Below, piece after piece: positions 41,235-49,548 of a stretch of DNA of 64,000 bases. Position numbers and translations under genes: made by a program. Location: positions 78,885 to 142,884 of the forward strand of contig CAZZIP010000007.1 of NCBI GenBank assembly GCA_964654415.1. Direction: 5' to 3'. The DNA comes from Methylohalobius sp964654415. Its GTDB lineage: Bacteria; Pseudomonadota; Gammaproteobacteria; Methylococcales; Methylothermaceae. The notes beneath the pieces were generated by a model. That model did no database searches, had not been told where the DNA came from, and worked only from the letters and a program-made list of their open reading frames with translations. Positions within the stretch are counted from its first letter, which is position 1. Each line of letters opens with the position of its first letter.

Positions 41235-42526
41235 CACGCTCCGTTTTTCACTAAAGGTTCGCCGCCAACTAGGGCGATTCCCGCCGCCTCTGCCATCTCG
41301 CGGACGATTTCCCATTCTATTTTGATCCGGCGCAACACTTGCTCCCAAGCTTCGTCTTCCGCTGCCGAATGGGGTAGCTGTCGGGAGGCTAAGAGTGTTT
41401 GATAACAGCCCAGCGCCTTAGCCGCCATGCGGGGCAGGGAAAAATGTTCGGCGGTGCGACGGGCGGCCTCTTCGAGCGCTTGCCGGCGAGACGGGGGCAA
41501 GGCGTACACCCAATCCAAGGCGGCGCTGAACTCCGCCTTATCCTGATGGGGCACTAGGCGGCCGTTGCATTGATCGATCACCACTTCGCGCACCCCTGGA
41601 GCATCCAAAGCCACTACCGGAGTGCCAGCGGCCATCGCCTCGACCAGTACCAGCCCCTGAGTCTCGCTGTAGGAGGCAAAGGCGAACACGTCCATGGCGT
41701 GATAGGCATCGGCCAAATCCTGATCTACCAAAACACCTACCTGGTGCAGGCGGTCTGCCACCTGTGCGGCAGCGCATAGGCTAAGGATTTCCGCTTCACC
41801 CGGCCCGCGCCCAGCGACCAAGAAGTGCGCGTTGGGACGGTGGGCTAGAAATGCGGCGACCGCCTCGGCCAGGAACCCCAAGTTCTTCTCCGGCGCCAGC
41901 CTCCCCACGTGGCCGACCACGAATGCCTTCTGTGGGATCTTCAGGGCCCGACGCAGTCGATTGCCGGCGCCGTGGCTGAAGCGTTCCAGCCGAATGCCGG
42001 TGGGGACCACTTCGATGGGAGTTTTGACCCCGCGCTGACGAAGCAACTGAGCGATGCTTTCGCTGGGAGCGAACACCAGGTCACACAAGTTGGCGTAACG
42101 AGTCGCAAGTTCCACCACGAAGCGCTTGAGCGCTGGCGAATCCATCGGCACGTAGTGGGTATAATATTCGTACCGGGTATGGTGGGTGAATACTAAGGGC
42201 AGGTTGCGGGTGCGCGCTTCTCTAAGCGCGGTCATACCCAATAGATAAGGGTGATGGGCGTGGATCAGTTCTGGGCGAAATTCGTCTAGGGCGTAGGCCA
42301 AATCACTGAAGAACGGCAAAACGACGGCAAAATCGCTGCCGTTGAAGTTCTGGATCGCCGGCACCCGCACCACGTCTGGCTCGTGCTCAGGGGCACCGGC
42401 AAATTTCGGCGCTACCACCAACACGCGGTGACCTAAAGCGCGGTACTCTTCGGTAAAAGAGGACACCGAGCGCGCCACGCCGCCAATATGGGGCAGATAG
42501 GTGTTGGTCATCATGACAATATTCAT
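41234..42526 (-). CDS. GT4-family glycosyltransferase
   Basis: The 430-aa protein has a GT-B fold layout: N-terminal NTYLPHIGGVARSVSSFTEEYRALGHRV, HAHHPYLLGMTALREAR, VFTHHTRYEYYTH, then VVPTGIRLERF and a C-terminal donor domain with VGRLAPEKNLGFLAEAV and SYSETQGLVLVEAMAAGTPVVALDAPGVREVV, in which the EX7E-like glutamates are visible. It resembles enzymes that glycosylate diacylglycerol or phosphatidylinositol. ATG 42526 overlaps the glycosidase stop by 4 bp. Confidence 0.92.
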   Translation of the reverse strand: MNIVMMTNTYLPHIGGVARSVSSFTEEYRALGHRVLVVAPKFAGAPEHEPDVVRVPAIQNFNGSDFAVVLPFFSDLAYALDEFRPELIHAHHPYLLGMTALREARTRNLPLVFTHHTRYEYYTHYVPMDSPALKRFVVELATRYANLCDLVFAPSESIAQLLRQRGVKTPIEVVPTGIRLERFSHGAGNRLRRALKIPQKAFVVGHVGRLAPEKNLGFLAEAVAAFLAHRPNAHFLVAGRGPGEAEILSLCAAAQVADRLHQVGVLVDQDLADAYHAMDVFAFASYSETQGLVLVEAMAAGTPVVALDAPGVREVVIDQCNGRLVPHQDKAEFSAALDWVYALPPSRRQALEEAARRTAEHFSLPRMAAKALGCYQTLLASRQLPHSAAEDEAWEQVLRRIKIEWEIVREMAEAAGIALVGGEPLVKNGA

Positions 42527-44742
42527 AAAAATACCTCGCTTTGGCCAGGCGCGCATGAGACGGGTTCGCGTCCGGGCAGGTGAACGATAATCTCAGGCGG
42601 CTTATCGCGCCAGTTTCCCTCCCAGGAAATTCGGCAGCGTCCACCTGAGCTCTCCAGGGCGATGGTTACTGTCCCGAAGCGAGTAGGCGCAGGTCCGAAG
42701 CGCAGCGCTTGCCCGGATTCGATCCAGCGCTTTGCGATGCCACTGGCGAGGATCAGGGAGTTGCCTTCCTCGCGCACGAAGCTGTTGCGCATGATCAGCA
42801 GCCACTCCGCTGCCGCCCACACGTGTTGCCCATCCCCCATGCAGCCGCCCAGGGTGTGGGGATGGATGGCTTCGGGCCACTGGCCGGTGGGGGAAGCCAG
42901 TGCAGCGACTGTTTCCATCAGATCCAAACAACGCTCATCGCCTGCCCGCAGGAGCACCTGGGCGACGTGCAGGGTTAAGTATGGGTTGATGCCGGAGTGA
43001 ATCATATCCTGAAAAAACCCCCCTTTGACGAAGCAGCGTTCGAGCAGAAATTCGGCTGTATCGAGCAGGCGCGCATCGCGCGGCGGATAAAGCTGCAAGG
43101 GATAACCTGCGACCAATGAGCCGATGGCACCGGCGTCCAAGCGTCGGGTGGGTGCGGCGGGCATAGCGGGACGACCCAGGCGGATAGAGGCGCGCTTTAA
43201 GCTCGAATCGAGAGCACGCTGAAAGTCTTTGGCCCCTTCCAAGAAGGCGCGTGCCGAAACTGGATCGAAAGCCTCGACCAGCTTGGCGGCGGCTTTGAGG
43301 CCGGCGATGCCCCAGAAATCGTCCCAGTAATAGTAATCGTTGGGGCCAAGATGCTCGGCGCTGAAGCCTGCAGGAAATAGGCCTGCGTGCTCGGAACCGT
43401 CATCGGGCAAGCGTTTTCCGAGAATCCAGTAGCCGCCGCGCGAGATCGCTTGCTGCCAAGAGGATTTGGGTGGGCAGCCAGACAACTCGCAGAATCTAGC
43501 GAAAATCCACAACACCTCGCCGTTGGCATCCCATTCTCCTTCTTGAGAATGGAAGTAACCGCTTGCAGTCTGGCGGTCTGGGAAACGATCCAACGCGCGT
43601 TCTGCCCGCTCGGTCAGGCCGACGCACAAAAGGGCGTGGAGGATGAAGGCGGCGTCTCGGAACCAAAACCTGCGGTAAGTATAGGGGCCTGGATAAACTT
43701 CCCCGGGCGAATGAAGGATCAGGGTGGTAATGGCGGCATCGTACAGGAATTGGAGACGCGCATCGGGAATCTCCAATCGACAGGCTAGGCGACGTTCGCG
43801 TTCCCAAGCGTCGGCGCGGAGATGAGGCCCAGATGCTCGAGGTAGCCGAACCTTGACTTCGATCCTTCGGCTTTGGCCCGGCTCGAGGCGAAACAGCGCG
43901 GCAGCGGTGGCCATGCCTAGCTGGCAATTTACCTGAGTCCGTTCCTCCCGCTCCAGCAGATTCAAGGAGACATCGGCGCTGTGGTAGTCGGCGGTGAAGT
44001 GGCGTTCGGCCGGAGTATCGAATTCGACTATAGCAGCATCGTTTACTCGCCAGCTGCGCCGGTCGGAAGCCAGCTCGATGGTGTAAATGAAGCTGATCCC
44101 TTCCGGGTTATAGGGGCGCAAAGCCAACACCGCCCAGGCGGGGCGTTCCGCAGTCGCGGTCAAGGAGAGCGTGGGGATGGGCTGGCCGTCTTGTAGGACT
44201 AGACTAGCCTCGGTGATGAGCTGTAAACCTTCGTGCTGGGTGGTGGTGATGACTGTCGGGACCGGGTCCAGCGCCAGAAGCTGCTTGCTGGTGCGGCTGC
44301 GCGACGGTAGCAGCCAGCCGTGATCGGAGGCAATCCAAGCATCCAGCGACCAGCCATCGTACAAGGGCGTCAGCAGGCCGCGTGGGTCGACAATTGGGTA
44401 CTCCTCCCAATCCGGCCAGCCCAGCGCGGTCCAGTTGCGGTGAGTGAGGTTCACGTGGGTGAGGGAAAAGGCCCGCGGAATGAAGGATTCATCCCGAGGA
44501 TCGAACTGGCGCTCGATCCAGTAAGGCCAGATCCAATCCAGATTGTGTTGAATGACTCGGCTGTTGATCAGTCCGCGGGCGTGGAACACCATCCCGGCGC
44601 GGAGCAGTTCCATGGGTTCGGCAACCTCTGATGGTTTGGCGAAGCGGCGTGCTTTCGCCAGCAGCGCCAGGGGATCGATAAAGCCATGGCTGCGGGCTAA
44701 GTAACGGATGATAAAGCGCCAGGGAAACCATCTCAGCCACAT
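42523..44742 (-). CDS. GH15-like (alpha/alpha)6-barrel glycosidase
   Basis: Residues 320-660 of this 739-aa protein resemble the catalytic barrel of GH15 glucoamylase and trehalase-type proteins: GPYTYRRFWFRDAAF (about 352-366), EGEWDANGEVLWIFARF (about 401-417), FPAGFSAEHLGPNDYYYWDDFWG and GQWPEAIHPHTLGGCMGDGQHVWAAAEWL (about 620-648). Candidate acids are Glu409 and Glu624. The N-terminal 300 residues look like a beta-sandwich extension. There is no signal peptide. It leads the four-gene cassette and could trim or transfer alpha-glucosyl units. Activity cannot be inferred beyond the fold. Confidence 0.82.
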   Translation of the reverse strand: MWLRWFPWRFIIRYLARSHGFIDPLALLAKARRFAKPSEVAEPMELLRAGMVFHARGLINSRVIQHNLDWIWPYWIERQFDPRDESFIPRAFSLTHVNLTHRNWTALGWPDWEEYPIVDPRGLLTPLYDGWSLDAWIASDHGWLLPSRSRTSKQLLALDPVPTVITTTQHEGLQLITEASLVLQDGQPIPTLSLTATAERPAWAVLALRPYNPEGISFIYTIELASDRRSWRVNDAAIVEFDTPAERHFTADYHSADVSLNLLEREERTQVNCQLGMATAAALFRLEPGQSRRIEVKVRLPRASGPHLRADAWERERRLACRLEIPDARLQFLYDAAITTLILHSPGEVYPGPYTYRRFWFRDAAFILHALLCVGLTERAERALDRFPDRQTASGYFHSQEGEWDANGEVLWIFARFCELSGCPPKSSWQQAISRGGYWILGKRLPDDGSEHAGLFPAGFSAEHLGPNDYYYWDDFWGIAGLKAAAKLVEAFDPVSARAFLEGAKDFQRALDSSLKRASIRLGRPAMPAAPTRRLDAGAIGSLVAGYPLQLYPPRDARLLDTAEFLLERCFVKGGFFQDMIHSGINPYLTLHVAQVLLRAGDERCLDLMETVAALASPTGQWPEAIHPHTLGGCMGDGQHVWAAAEWLLIMRNSFVREEGNSLILASGIAKRWIESGQALRFGPAPTRFGTVTIALESSGGRCRISWEGNWRDKPPEIIVHLPGREPVSCAPGQSEVFL

Positions 44743-44829
44743 CGGTAATCCAGGGGAGAGTTTCTTAACATAAACTAGATTATTGCAATTTTATGAATGT
44801 TACCGCATCATCGATTGCCGCAGGAGTGA

Positions 44830-45123
44830 TTGGCTTTAAGCCCGATGAAAACAATATTGACAAGATTCGGTCGGGCGCTTCGACGAAAATTGTCACTCAA
44901 GGTTCTGATCGGTGGACCGTTGGGAGCTTTTGCCTGGAGTGTTGGGGGCGCCGGGGCGATTGCGGTCTTGATCTGGGGAATCAAAACCGTCGCCATTCCC
45001 TTGTTGATTCTCAAAACCACCTCCTGGGGGCTATGGGGGGCAGGGGTGCTGCACCAGCTTACCCTACACCGACAGGTGAGGCGTGCTGCGGGGTCCAAAG
45101 CTAACGAGGATCAGAATACTTAA
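44830..45123 (+). CDS. Probable small membrane protein
   Basis: A 97-aa frame starting at TTG 44830 (AGGAG at 44822-44826 just upstream, rather close) or at ATG 44845. The product has a basic N-terminus (KTILTRFGRALRRKLSLK), then one or two hydrophobic segments (about 27-74, PLGAFAWSVGGAGAIAVLIW) and a basic C-terminus. Its amphipathic shape and coding bias look genuine. Its 3' end overlaps the convergent HTTM gene by 23 bp. I do not recognise the family. Confidence 0.5.
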   Translation: MALSPMKTILTRFGRALRRKLSLKVLIGGPLGAFAWSVGGAGAIAVLIWGIKTVAIPLLILKTTSWGLWGAGVLHQLTLHRQVRRAAGSKANEDQNT

Positions 45124-47017
45124 GGTGGCTTACGAGCTGTTCAGTGAAGCGTACCTGTGCTGTCTTATCGTGCCAGACGACCTCGCCTATATCCCGCCAC
45201 GGTTGGCTTAGGTTCCAGCGGCGAAGTTCTGCCTCCCAGTCGGCCGGCATGCGGATCGCTTTGGCTTTTACCCGAAAGCGCGCTGCGTTCAGATCAAGCC
45301 CAACCCTTGGGCCGTAAAACGCCGTCACCTTCTCCAGGAATTTCGCAAGCCGCCGCTGTTCGAGCCTCGGCGTGACTGCGATATTGGCCCACATGGAGTG
45401 AACTCGTCCCCAGTTTGGCGCCACCAGCCTGCCTTCCTCGTTGACGAGCGGCAGCCAACGTTCGTTTCCTTGGGTGTCCAAATAAGTGATGGCCAAGATC
45501 AGCCGGTAGCCTTTGAAATGGTCGTCCAAATACAGAGCATGCGGGGTGATTCCCAAAAATGCGTGGGACACCGACAGCAGCATGTTGCTCACCGCACTCA
45601 AAGGGCCTAAGGAATCGGCCATTCCTAAGCGGTAGAGCAGGCCGTAATGTAAGGTGCTGTTGAGCTGCAGAGCGATCAGGACTACCAGTACTTTAGCCAA
45701 GCGGAAGGCTTGGCGGTGCGTGGATCCCAGCCATTCCTTCCAGGCGTCTTGAAAGAGAACGCTGCGTTCTACTCTCGGAAGGCAAGCGGCGTCGCAGGCA
45801 AGCCTTTGGCGGTTGTCGGCGATGCGGCGGTAGATCAGGGTAGCCAGGAAATAGACCCCGGGCAGGCGAAGCACCCAAGCGATGGGCTTTGGATAGCCCA
45901 GGCTGCTTAGAATCTTAAGGTAGGTGTCAAGGCCGCAATAAGTCCGCCCCTCAGTATCTATCGCATATAAATCTTTAAGGAGTTCTGCCTCGCTTATCCC
46001 AGCCAGTGCCGGTTGTTGGGCGGCATAGGTCTGGAGGTCTAGAAATCTGACGGCTTTACGCAGGTCGAAGTGTTCTACTGTCAGCACCGTCCGCCAGCAT
46101 AAGGGGCATTGGCCGTCGTAGTACACGATAAGGCATGGCCTGGGAAGGCGCAGCTTTTCCCCAAGCTTGCGCCACCAGCCAAAAGGCACGAGCAGGGCAT
46201 AGTGGACCAGCATCCCCAGGCCGAAAGGATAAATGTTAAAGGACAGAGTGATTCCGCTGTGGAACAGCGTTCCAAGGAGCAGAAACGGAACCCTAAATCT
46301 GCGGTGCCAAAACAGAAACGGAAACAAGAACTGAAAACCGATGATGGTATAGCCGATGACCCTTTCTAGCCACTCCCGCTCGAGCAGCCAGCTCATGTCG
46401 ATCGCCGAGATGTAATAAGGATGGGAAGAGGGCAGCCAAGCCCCCATACCGTTGCGCCAGTGCGGAGCAAACAGCTTGTGGATAGCTGAATCGAAATACA
46501 GTAGTCCCAGAGAAACAAATACCGGCAAGGTGTAGGCCAGCACGGAGACTGTGCGGGGCGGTTCGTAACGATGGCCCAGGGTCGAATATTTGAATTTCAG
46601 GCGTAGGTTGTCCAGCGACAAGGCGCGCCAAGAGGGTAGAAAGACGAGAAACAGCCCCGAAGAAATCATCAGCTGATCGAAACCGCCGTCGAAGTCGCGC
46701 CACATGGGTGTGAAGTTGGTAAAAACCACCCAGAAGCTGTAGTTCAAAATGGCGCACAGACGGGTGTGTAGCCCTAAGGTCAAGCCTAAAGCTGCCCCTC
46801 CCCACAACACTAAAAACAAGGGAATTAAAGCCGGACCTGGGTCGAGGTAAGGAGTCTCGTCGAAGATCAAGTGGCGGAAATAATAGAGAAAAGCGATTTC
46901 CTGCAAGGCTACCAGGCCGTAGCCGATTCGAAACATCCCAAGCCCGGTGGCAGGAGCTTGGTGGCAGAGTCTTTGCTCTAGCCAACTGGCCAGAGAGATC
47001 AAAGGGGAATGGCTCAT
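45101..47017 (-). CDS. HTTM-domain membrane protein with internal DCC (DUF393) thiol-disulfide domain
   Basis: The product (638 aa from ATG 47017) has about seven N-terminal membrane helices in the arrangement of HTTM/vitamin-K-dependent-carboxylase-like proteins (RIGYGLVALQEIAFLYYFRH, then WRDFDGGFDQL, YFDSAIHKLF). From about 294 to 400 comes a DCC/DUF393 domain, with YYDGQCPLCWRTV giving a CxxC at Cys304-Cys307. A C-terminal membrane segment near 442 and a soluble tail of unknown type follow. HTTM plus DCC in one chain suggests a membrane redox or carboxylation-type enzyme. The exact reaction is unknown. Confidence 0.82.
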   Translation of the reverse strand: MSHSPLISLASWLEQRLCHQAPATGLGMFRIGYGLVALQEIAFLYYFRHLIFDETPYLDPGPALIPLFLVLWGGAALGLTLGLHTRLCAILNYSFWVVFTNFTPMWRDFDGGFDQLMISSGLFLVFLPSWRALSLDNLRLKFKYSTLGHRYEPPRTVSVLAYTLPVFVSLGLLYFDSAIHKLFAPHWRNGMGAWLPSSHPYYISAIDMSWLLEREWLERVIGYTIIGFQFLFPFLFWHRRFRVPFLLLGTLFHSGITLSFNIYPFGLGMLVHYALLVPFGWWRKLGEKLRLPRPCLIVYYDGQCPLCWRTVLTVEHFDLRKAVRFLDLQTYAAQQPALAGISEAELLKDLYAIDTEGRTYCGLDTYLKILSSLGYPKPIAWVLRLPGVYFLATLIYRRIADNRQRLACDAACLPRVERSVLFQDAWKEWLGSTHRQAFRLAKVLVVLIALQLNSTLHYGLLYRLGMADSLGPLSAVSNMLLSVSHAFLGITPHALYLDDHFKGYRLILAITYLDTQGNERWLPLVNEEGRLVAPNWGRVHSMWANIAVTPRLEQRRLAKFLEKVTAFYGPRVGLDLNAARFRVKAKAIRMPADWEAELRRWNLSQPWRDIGEVVWHDKTAQVRFTEQLVSHLKYSDPR

Positions 47018-47173
47018 ACGGAAATGGATAAGAAATGAAGGGAAATTATAGCTTGGGCGGTTTTGCTTTTGGCTTTGCTCTGGATCAAATTTTGCCGCCA
47101 AAAAATTCGTACTATGTTCCTTCCGGGGTTTTCCCTGGGAATCTCAAGAAAGCAATGACGGAGGAGAAACTCT

Positions 47174-47569
47174 ATGGCCCTTATGACTTGGACCAAAGAA
47201 CAGTTTGGTACCGATGTTCCGGTTTGCGACGAGCAGCACCAGAAAATCTTTGCGATGGTCAATCAGCTTTATGAAACTGCTGCAACGGGCGATAAAAATG
47301 CGATTGGAAAGCTGCTGGACGAGTTAATCGACTACGTGGTGATGCATTTTCAGACCGAGGAAAAGCTGATGCAGGAAAAAGGCTATTCCGGCTATGCCGC
47401 CCATAAAGAAGAACACGACAAATTGGTCGCTACTTGCTCTGAGCTACAGAAAAAGTTTCACGCTGGCCAGGCAGAAGTTACCCAGGATACAGCCCGGTTC
47501 GTGTGCGACTGGCTGCTTCACCATGTCCCCAAGATCGACCGGCCTTATGGCCCTACGTTAAGCTCCTGA
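47174..47569 (+). CDS. Bacteriohemerythrin
   Basis: A di-iron oxygen-binding protein of 131 aa. The seven ligands fit the canonical pattern: His22, His58 and Glu62 (MHFQTEE), His77 and His81 (AHKEEHD), His117 and Asp122 (LLHHVPKID). Single-domain bacteriohemerythrins are common in methanotrophs, where they are linked to oxygen supply for methane monooxygenase. Here that is only suggested by the likely methylotrophic context. It is followed by a terminator. Confidence 0.95.
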   Translation: MALMTWTKEQFGTDVPVCDEQHQKIFAMVNQLYETAATGDKNAIGKLLDELIDYVVMHFQTEEKLMQEKGYSGYAAHKEEHDKLVATCSELQKKFHAGQAEVTQDTARFVCDWLLHHVPKIDRPYGPTLSS

Positions 47570-47587
47570 AATCTCTATACTTCCAGA

Positions 47588-47609
47588 CCTCGCCGCGGCG
47601 GGGGTTTTT
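47588..47609 (+). terminator. Rho-independent terminator after hemerythrin gene
   Basis: A GC-rich hairpin (CCTCGC, loop CGCG, GCGGGG) is followed by TTTTT at 47605-47609. The T run overlaps the stop codon of the convergent greB-like gene at 47608-47610. Confidence 0.7.
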
Positions 47610-48108
47610 ACCCCTCGCTTCGGCGGATAGCGATCACTTCTAGCTCGACCTCACCCACTGGCCGTCGCCAATGGACAAGATCGCCGACCCGGGCGTCGAG
47701 CAAGGCGCGGGCCAAGGGAGAAACCCAGCTGATATAGCCTTTGCTTGCGTCTGCCTCGTCTTCGCCAACGATGCGATAGGTGTAGAGGTTGCCTTGCGGA
47801 TCTGCGACCTCGACCCAAGCGCCGAAATACACGCGGTCTGCGACTTGTGAAGGGGGTTCGACCACCACCGCAGATTGCAGCCGTTGCTCCAAATAGCGCA
47901 GTTCGCGCCGGATCAACATCAATTCCTGGCGGGCGCTCAAGTCTTCCCGGCGGCTCAATTGCGCTTGACGGGCCTGGTAAGCCGCAAAGCGCTCACGCAG
48001 TTTTGTCAATCCTTCTGGGGTGACATAGTTTGGATGCGGGCTGATCGGCTTGTCTGGCAGTTCCTGAACGGCCTCTATGGTTTCCTCTTTGACGAATGCA
48101 CGGCTCAT
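47608..48108 (-). CDS. greB: GreA/GreB-family transcription elongation factor
   Basis: Gre factors rescue paused RNA polymerase by stimulating transcript cleavage. The 166-aa product has MSRAFVKEE and ELPDKPISPHPNYVTPEGLTKL at the N-terminus, a coiled-coil region with LSRREDLSARQELMLIRRELRYLEQRL, and a C-terminal FKBP-like domain with YRIVGEDEADASKGYISWVSPLARALLDARVGD. The N-terminal sequence is of the GreB-like branch. Whether it cleaves backtracked RNA in the same way as GreB is not shown. Confidence 0.85.
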   Translation of the reverse strand: MSRAFVKEETIEAVQELPDKPISPHPNYVTPEGLTKLRERFAAYQARQAQLSRREDLSARQELMLIRRELRYLEQRLQSAVVVEPPSQVADRVYFGAWVEVADPQGNLYTYRIVGEDEADASKGYISWVSPLARALLDARVGDLVHWRRPVGEVELEVIAIRRSEG

Positions 48109-48204
48109 GGAGAGTTGACCTTAAAAATCCAGAGAAGAATCATAGCATGTTGAGTATTCTTTTTGACAGAAGTCTACAAAACTACCGCTTACCTGGGGAC
48201 AAAG

Positions 48205-48621
48205 GTGAAGGCGCTGGCGACTTTGTTGATATTAGCCTCTATCCTGACCGCTGCCCTGATGGGGACGATCTCCCTGGTGACCGAGGACTGGCGAGCTCAA
48301 TTTGCCGTGTTTTCGGTGCTGGCAGTGGTGTCCGGGCTTGTCAGTCTCTGGCGCTGGTGGCGGCAACGTCGCCGTAAGCGGCTTTTGCTGGGGCGGAGCT
48401 TGGTAGGCAGGATGGCCGAAGTCCGGCAGACCATCCCTATCGGTCAGCGAGGGGATATCCTAGTCGATGGTCGCTTGTGGGTAGCGAGCTCCGTGGCTCA
48501 TAGGGAGTTGAAGCGTGGTGAGAAGGTCAGAATTGTCGAGGTAGACGGCGCTTTGCTGCTGGTCGAGCCGGTAGCGGAACAAAAACCCCCGACGCTGGGG
48601 GGCGTCGAGGGCCAAGTCTAG
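48205..48621 (+). CDS. NfeD-like membrane protein with OB-fold domain
   Basis: Starting at GTG 48205 (GGGGA at 48195-48199, 5-nt spacing), the product is 138 aa. Two membrane helices (about 7-25 and 31-48) are followed by a basic stretch and a C-terminal NfeD-type OB domain: VGRMAEVRQTIPIGQRGDILVDGRLWVASS and EKVRIVEVDGALLLVEPV. It is the short NfeD type without protease domain. No stomatin/slipin gene, the usual partner, is adjacent. The frame opens at TTG 48163, but that has no ribosome-binding site. The end overlaps the hsp20 terminator. Confidence 0.8.
   Translation: MKALATLLILASILTAALMGTISLVTEDWRAQFAVFSVLAVVSGLVSLWRWWRQRRRKRLLLGRSLVGRMAEVRQTIPIGQRGDILVDGRLWVASSVAHRELKRGEKVRIVEVDGALLLVEPVAEQKPPTLGGVEGQV
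48581..48611 (-). terminator. Rho-independent terminator of hsp20 within nfeD-like coding end
   Basis: Read on the minus strand, a GC-rich stem (48602-48611 with 48586-48595, one mismatch, 6-nt loop) is followed by TTTTT (48585-48581), 18 bp past the hsp20 stop codon. It lies inside the 3' coding sequence of the convergent nfeD-like gene. Confidence 0.75.
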
Positions 48622-48628
48622 AAAGCTT

Positions 48629-49078
48629 TCAGGCGACTTTGACGCTGATCTTCTTAGGTTGTACCTCCGGTTTTTTGGGAATGCTGATGGTCAACACGCC
48701 TTTGTCGTAGTTGGCCTCGATTTTTTCCTCCTCCACCGTTTCAGGCAGGGTGAAGCGGCGGAAGAAGCTGCCATAGAAACGCTCGATGCGCCGATAGTTT
48801 TCCTTTTCTTCCTTGGCTTCAGTTTGACGCTCGCCTTTGATGGTCAGCACCCCGTTTTGCAAGGTAACCTCGATGTCTTCCGGTTTGACTCCCGGAAGGT
48901 CCACCTGGACCACATAGCGGTTCGCCTCTTCCTTGATGTCGGCCAAAGGCGCCCACACCGCCGCAGCTACCTCCTCCTCAGGGCGGAAAAGCCGGCGCAT
49001 GGATTCTAACGTGCGCTCCATTTCCCGTTCAAAGCGATCCAAAAGCGACCACGGTTCATAAGGCGTCAAAAGTGCCAT
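48629..49078 (-). CDS. Small heat-shock protein (Hsp20/alpha-crystallin)
   Basis: ATP-independent chaperone holding unfolded proteins. The 149-aa product has the alpha-crystallin domain from about residue 42 (ADIKEEANRYVVQVDLPGVKPEDIEVTLQNGVLTIKGER) to the GVLTISIPK segment near 130. The C-terminal KKISVKVA lacks the usual IXI oligomerisation motif, with only IxV nearby. AGGAGGAAG precedes the ATG. A sigma32-like promoter and a terminator bracket it. Confidence 0.95.
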   Translation of the reverse strand: MALLTPYEPWSLLDRFEREMERTLESMRRLFRPEEEVAAAVWAPLADIKEEANRYVVQVDLPGVKPEDIEVTLQNGVLTIKGERQTEAKEEKENYRRIERFYGSFFRRFTLPETVEEEKIEANYDKGVLTISIPKKPEVQPKKISVKVA

Positions 49079-49116
49079 AACTTCCTCCTTTTAGGTTGGG
49101 TTAGTAGGTGCTATGA

Positions 49117-49144
49117 ATATGGAGGCAGGCGAAAAAAAATCAAG
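49117..49144 (-). promoter_or_regulatory. Sigma32 (heat-shock) promoter candidate for hsp20
   Basis: On the minus strand CTTGAT (49144-49139), a 14-bp spacer and CTCCATAT (49124-49117) match the heat-shock consensus (CTTGAA and CCCCATNT) with one mismatch in each box. It is about 40 bp upstream of the hsp20 ATG. The -35 box includes the gloA stop codon. Confidence 0.6.
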
Positions 49145-49526
49145 CCTTGGGGCTCAATAGTTCGATTTTGTAGCCGTCAGGGTCTTCCACAAAAGCCAAA
49201 ATCGTATGGCCGTGTTTCATCGGACCCGGCTCGCGCACGATTTTGCCGCCTTTGGCGCGAATTTCCTCCACGGCCTGATAGACGTCGTCCACTTCGATGG
49301 CAATATGGCCGAAGCCGTTGCCCAGATCATAAGCGTGGGTATCCCAGTTGTAGGTGAGCTCCAAGACGGTGTTTTCCCGTTCGTCTCCGTAGCCAACGAA
49401 AGCCAAAGTAAAGCGGCCTTCCGGGTAGTCGTGGCGGCGTAAGAGCTTCATCCCTAAGACTTCGGTATAAAACCTGAGCGATCGGTCCAAATCGCCGACG
49501 CGGAGCATGGTATGCAGGATGCGCAT
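49140..49526 (-). CDS. gloA: Lactoylglutathione lyase (glyoxalase I)
   Basis: Converts the methylglyoxal-glutathione hemithioacetal to S-lactoylglutathione. The 128-aa enzyme shows the metal ligands His5, Glu56 (LELTYNW), His74 (GHIAIEVDD) and Glu122, typical of the Ni/Co-dependent bacterial class without long loops. It lies 22 bp after the small lipoprotein gene and its stop codon lies in the hsp20 promoter. Confidence 0.95.
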   Translation of the reverse strand: MRILHTMLRVGDLDRSLRFYTEVLGMKLLRRHDYPEGRFTLAFVGYGDERENTVLELTYNWDTHAYDLGNGFGHIAIEVDDVYQAVEEIRAKGGKIVREPGPMKHGHTILAFVEDPDGYKIELLSPKA

Positions 49527-49548
49527 GGTTTCCTCCTCAAATCGAAAC

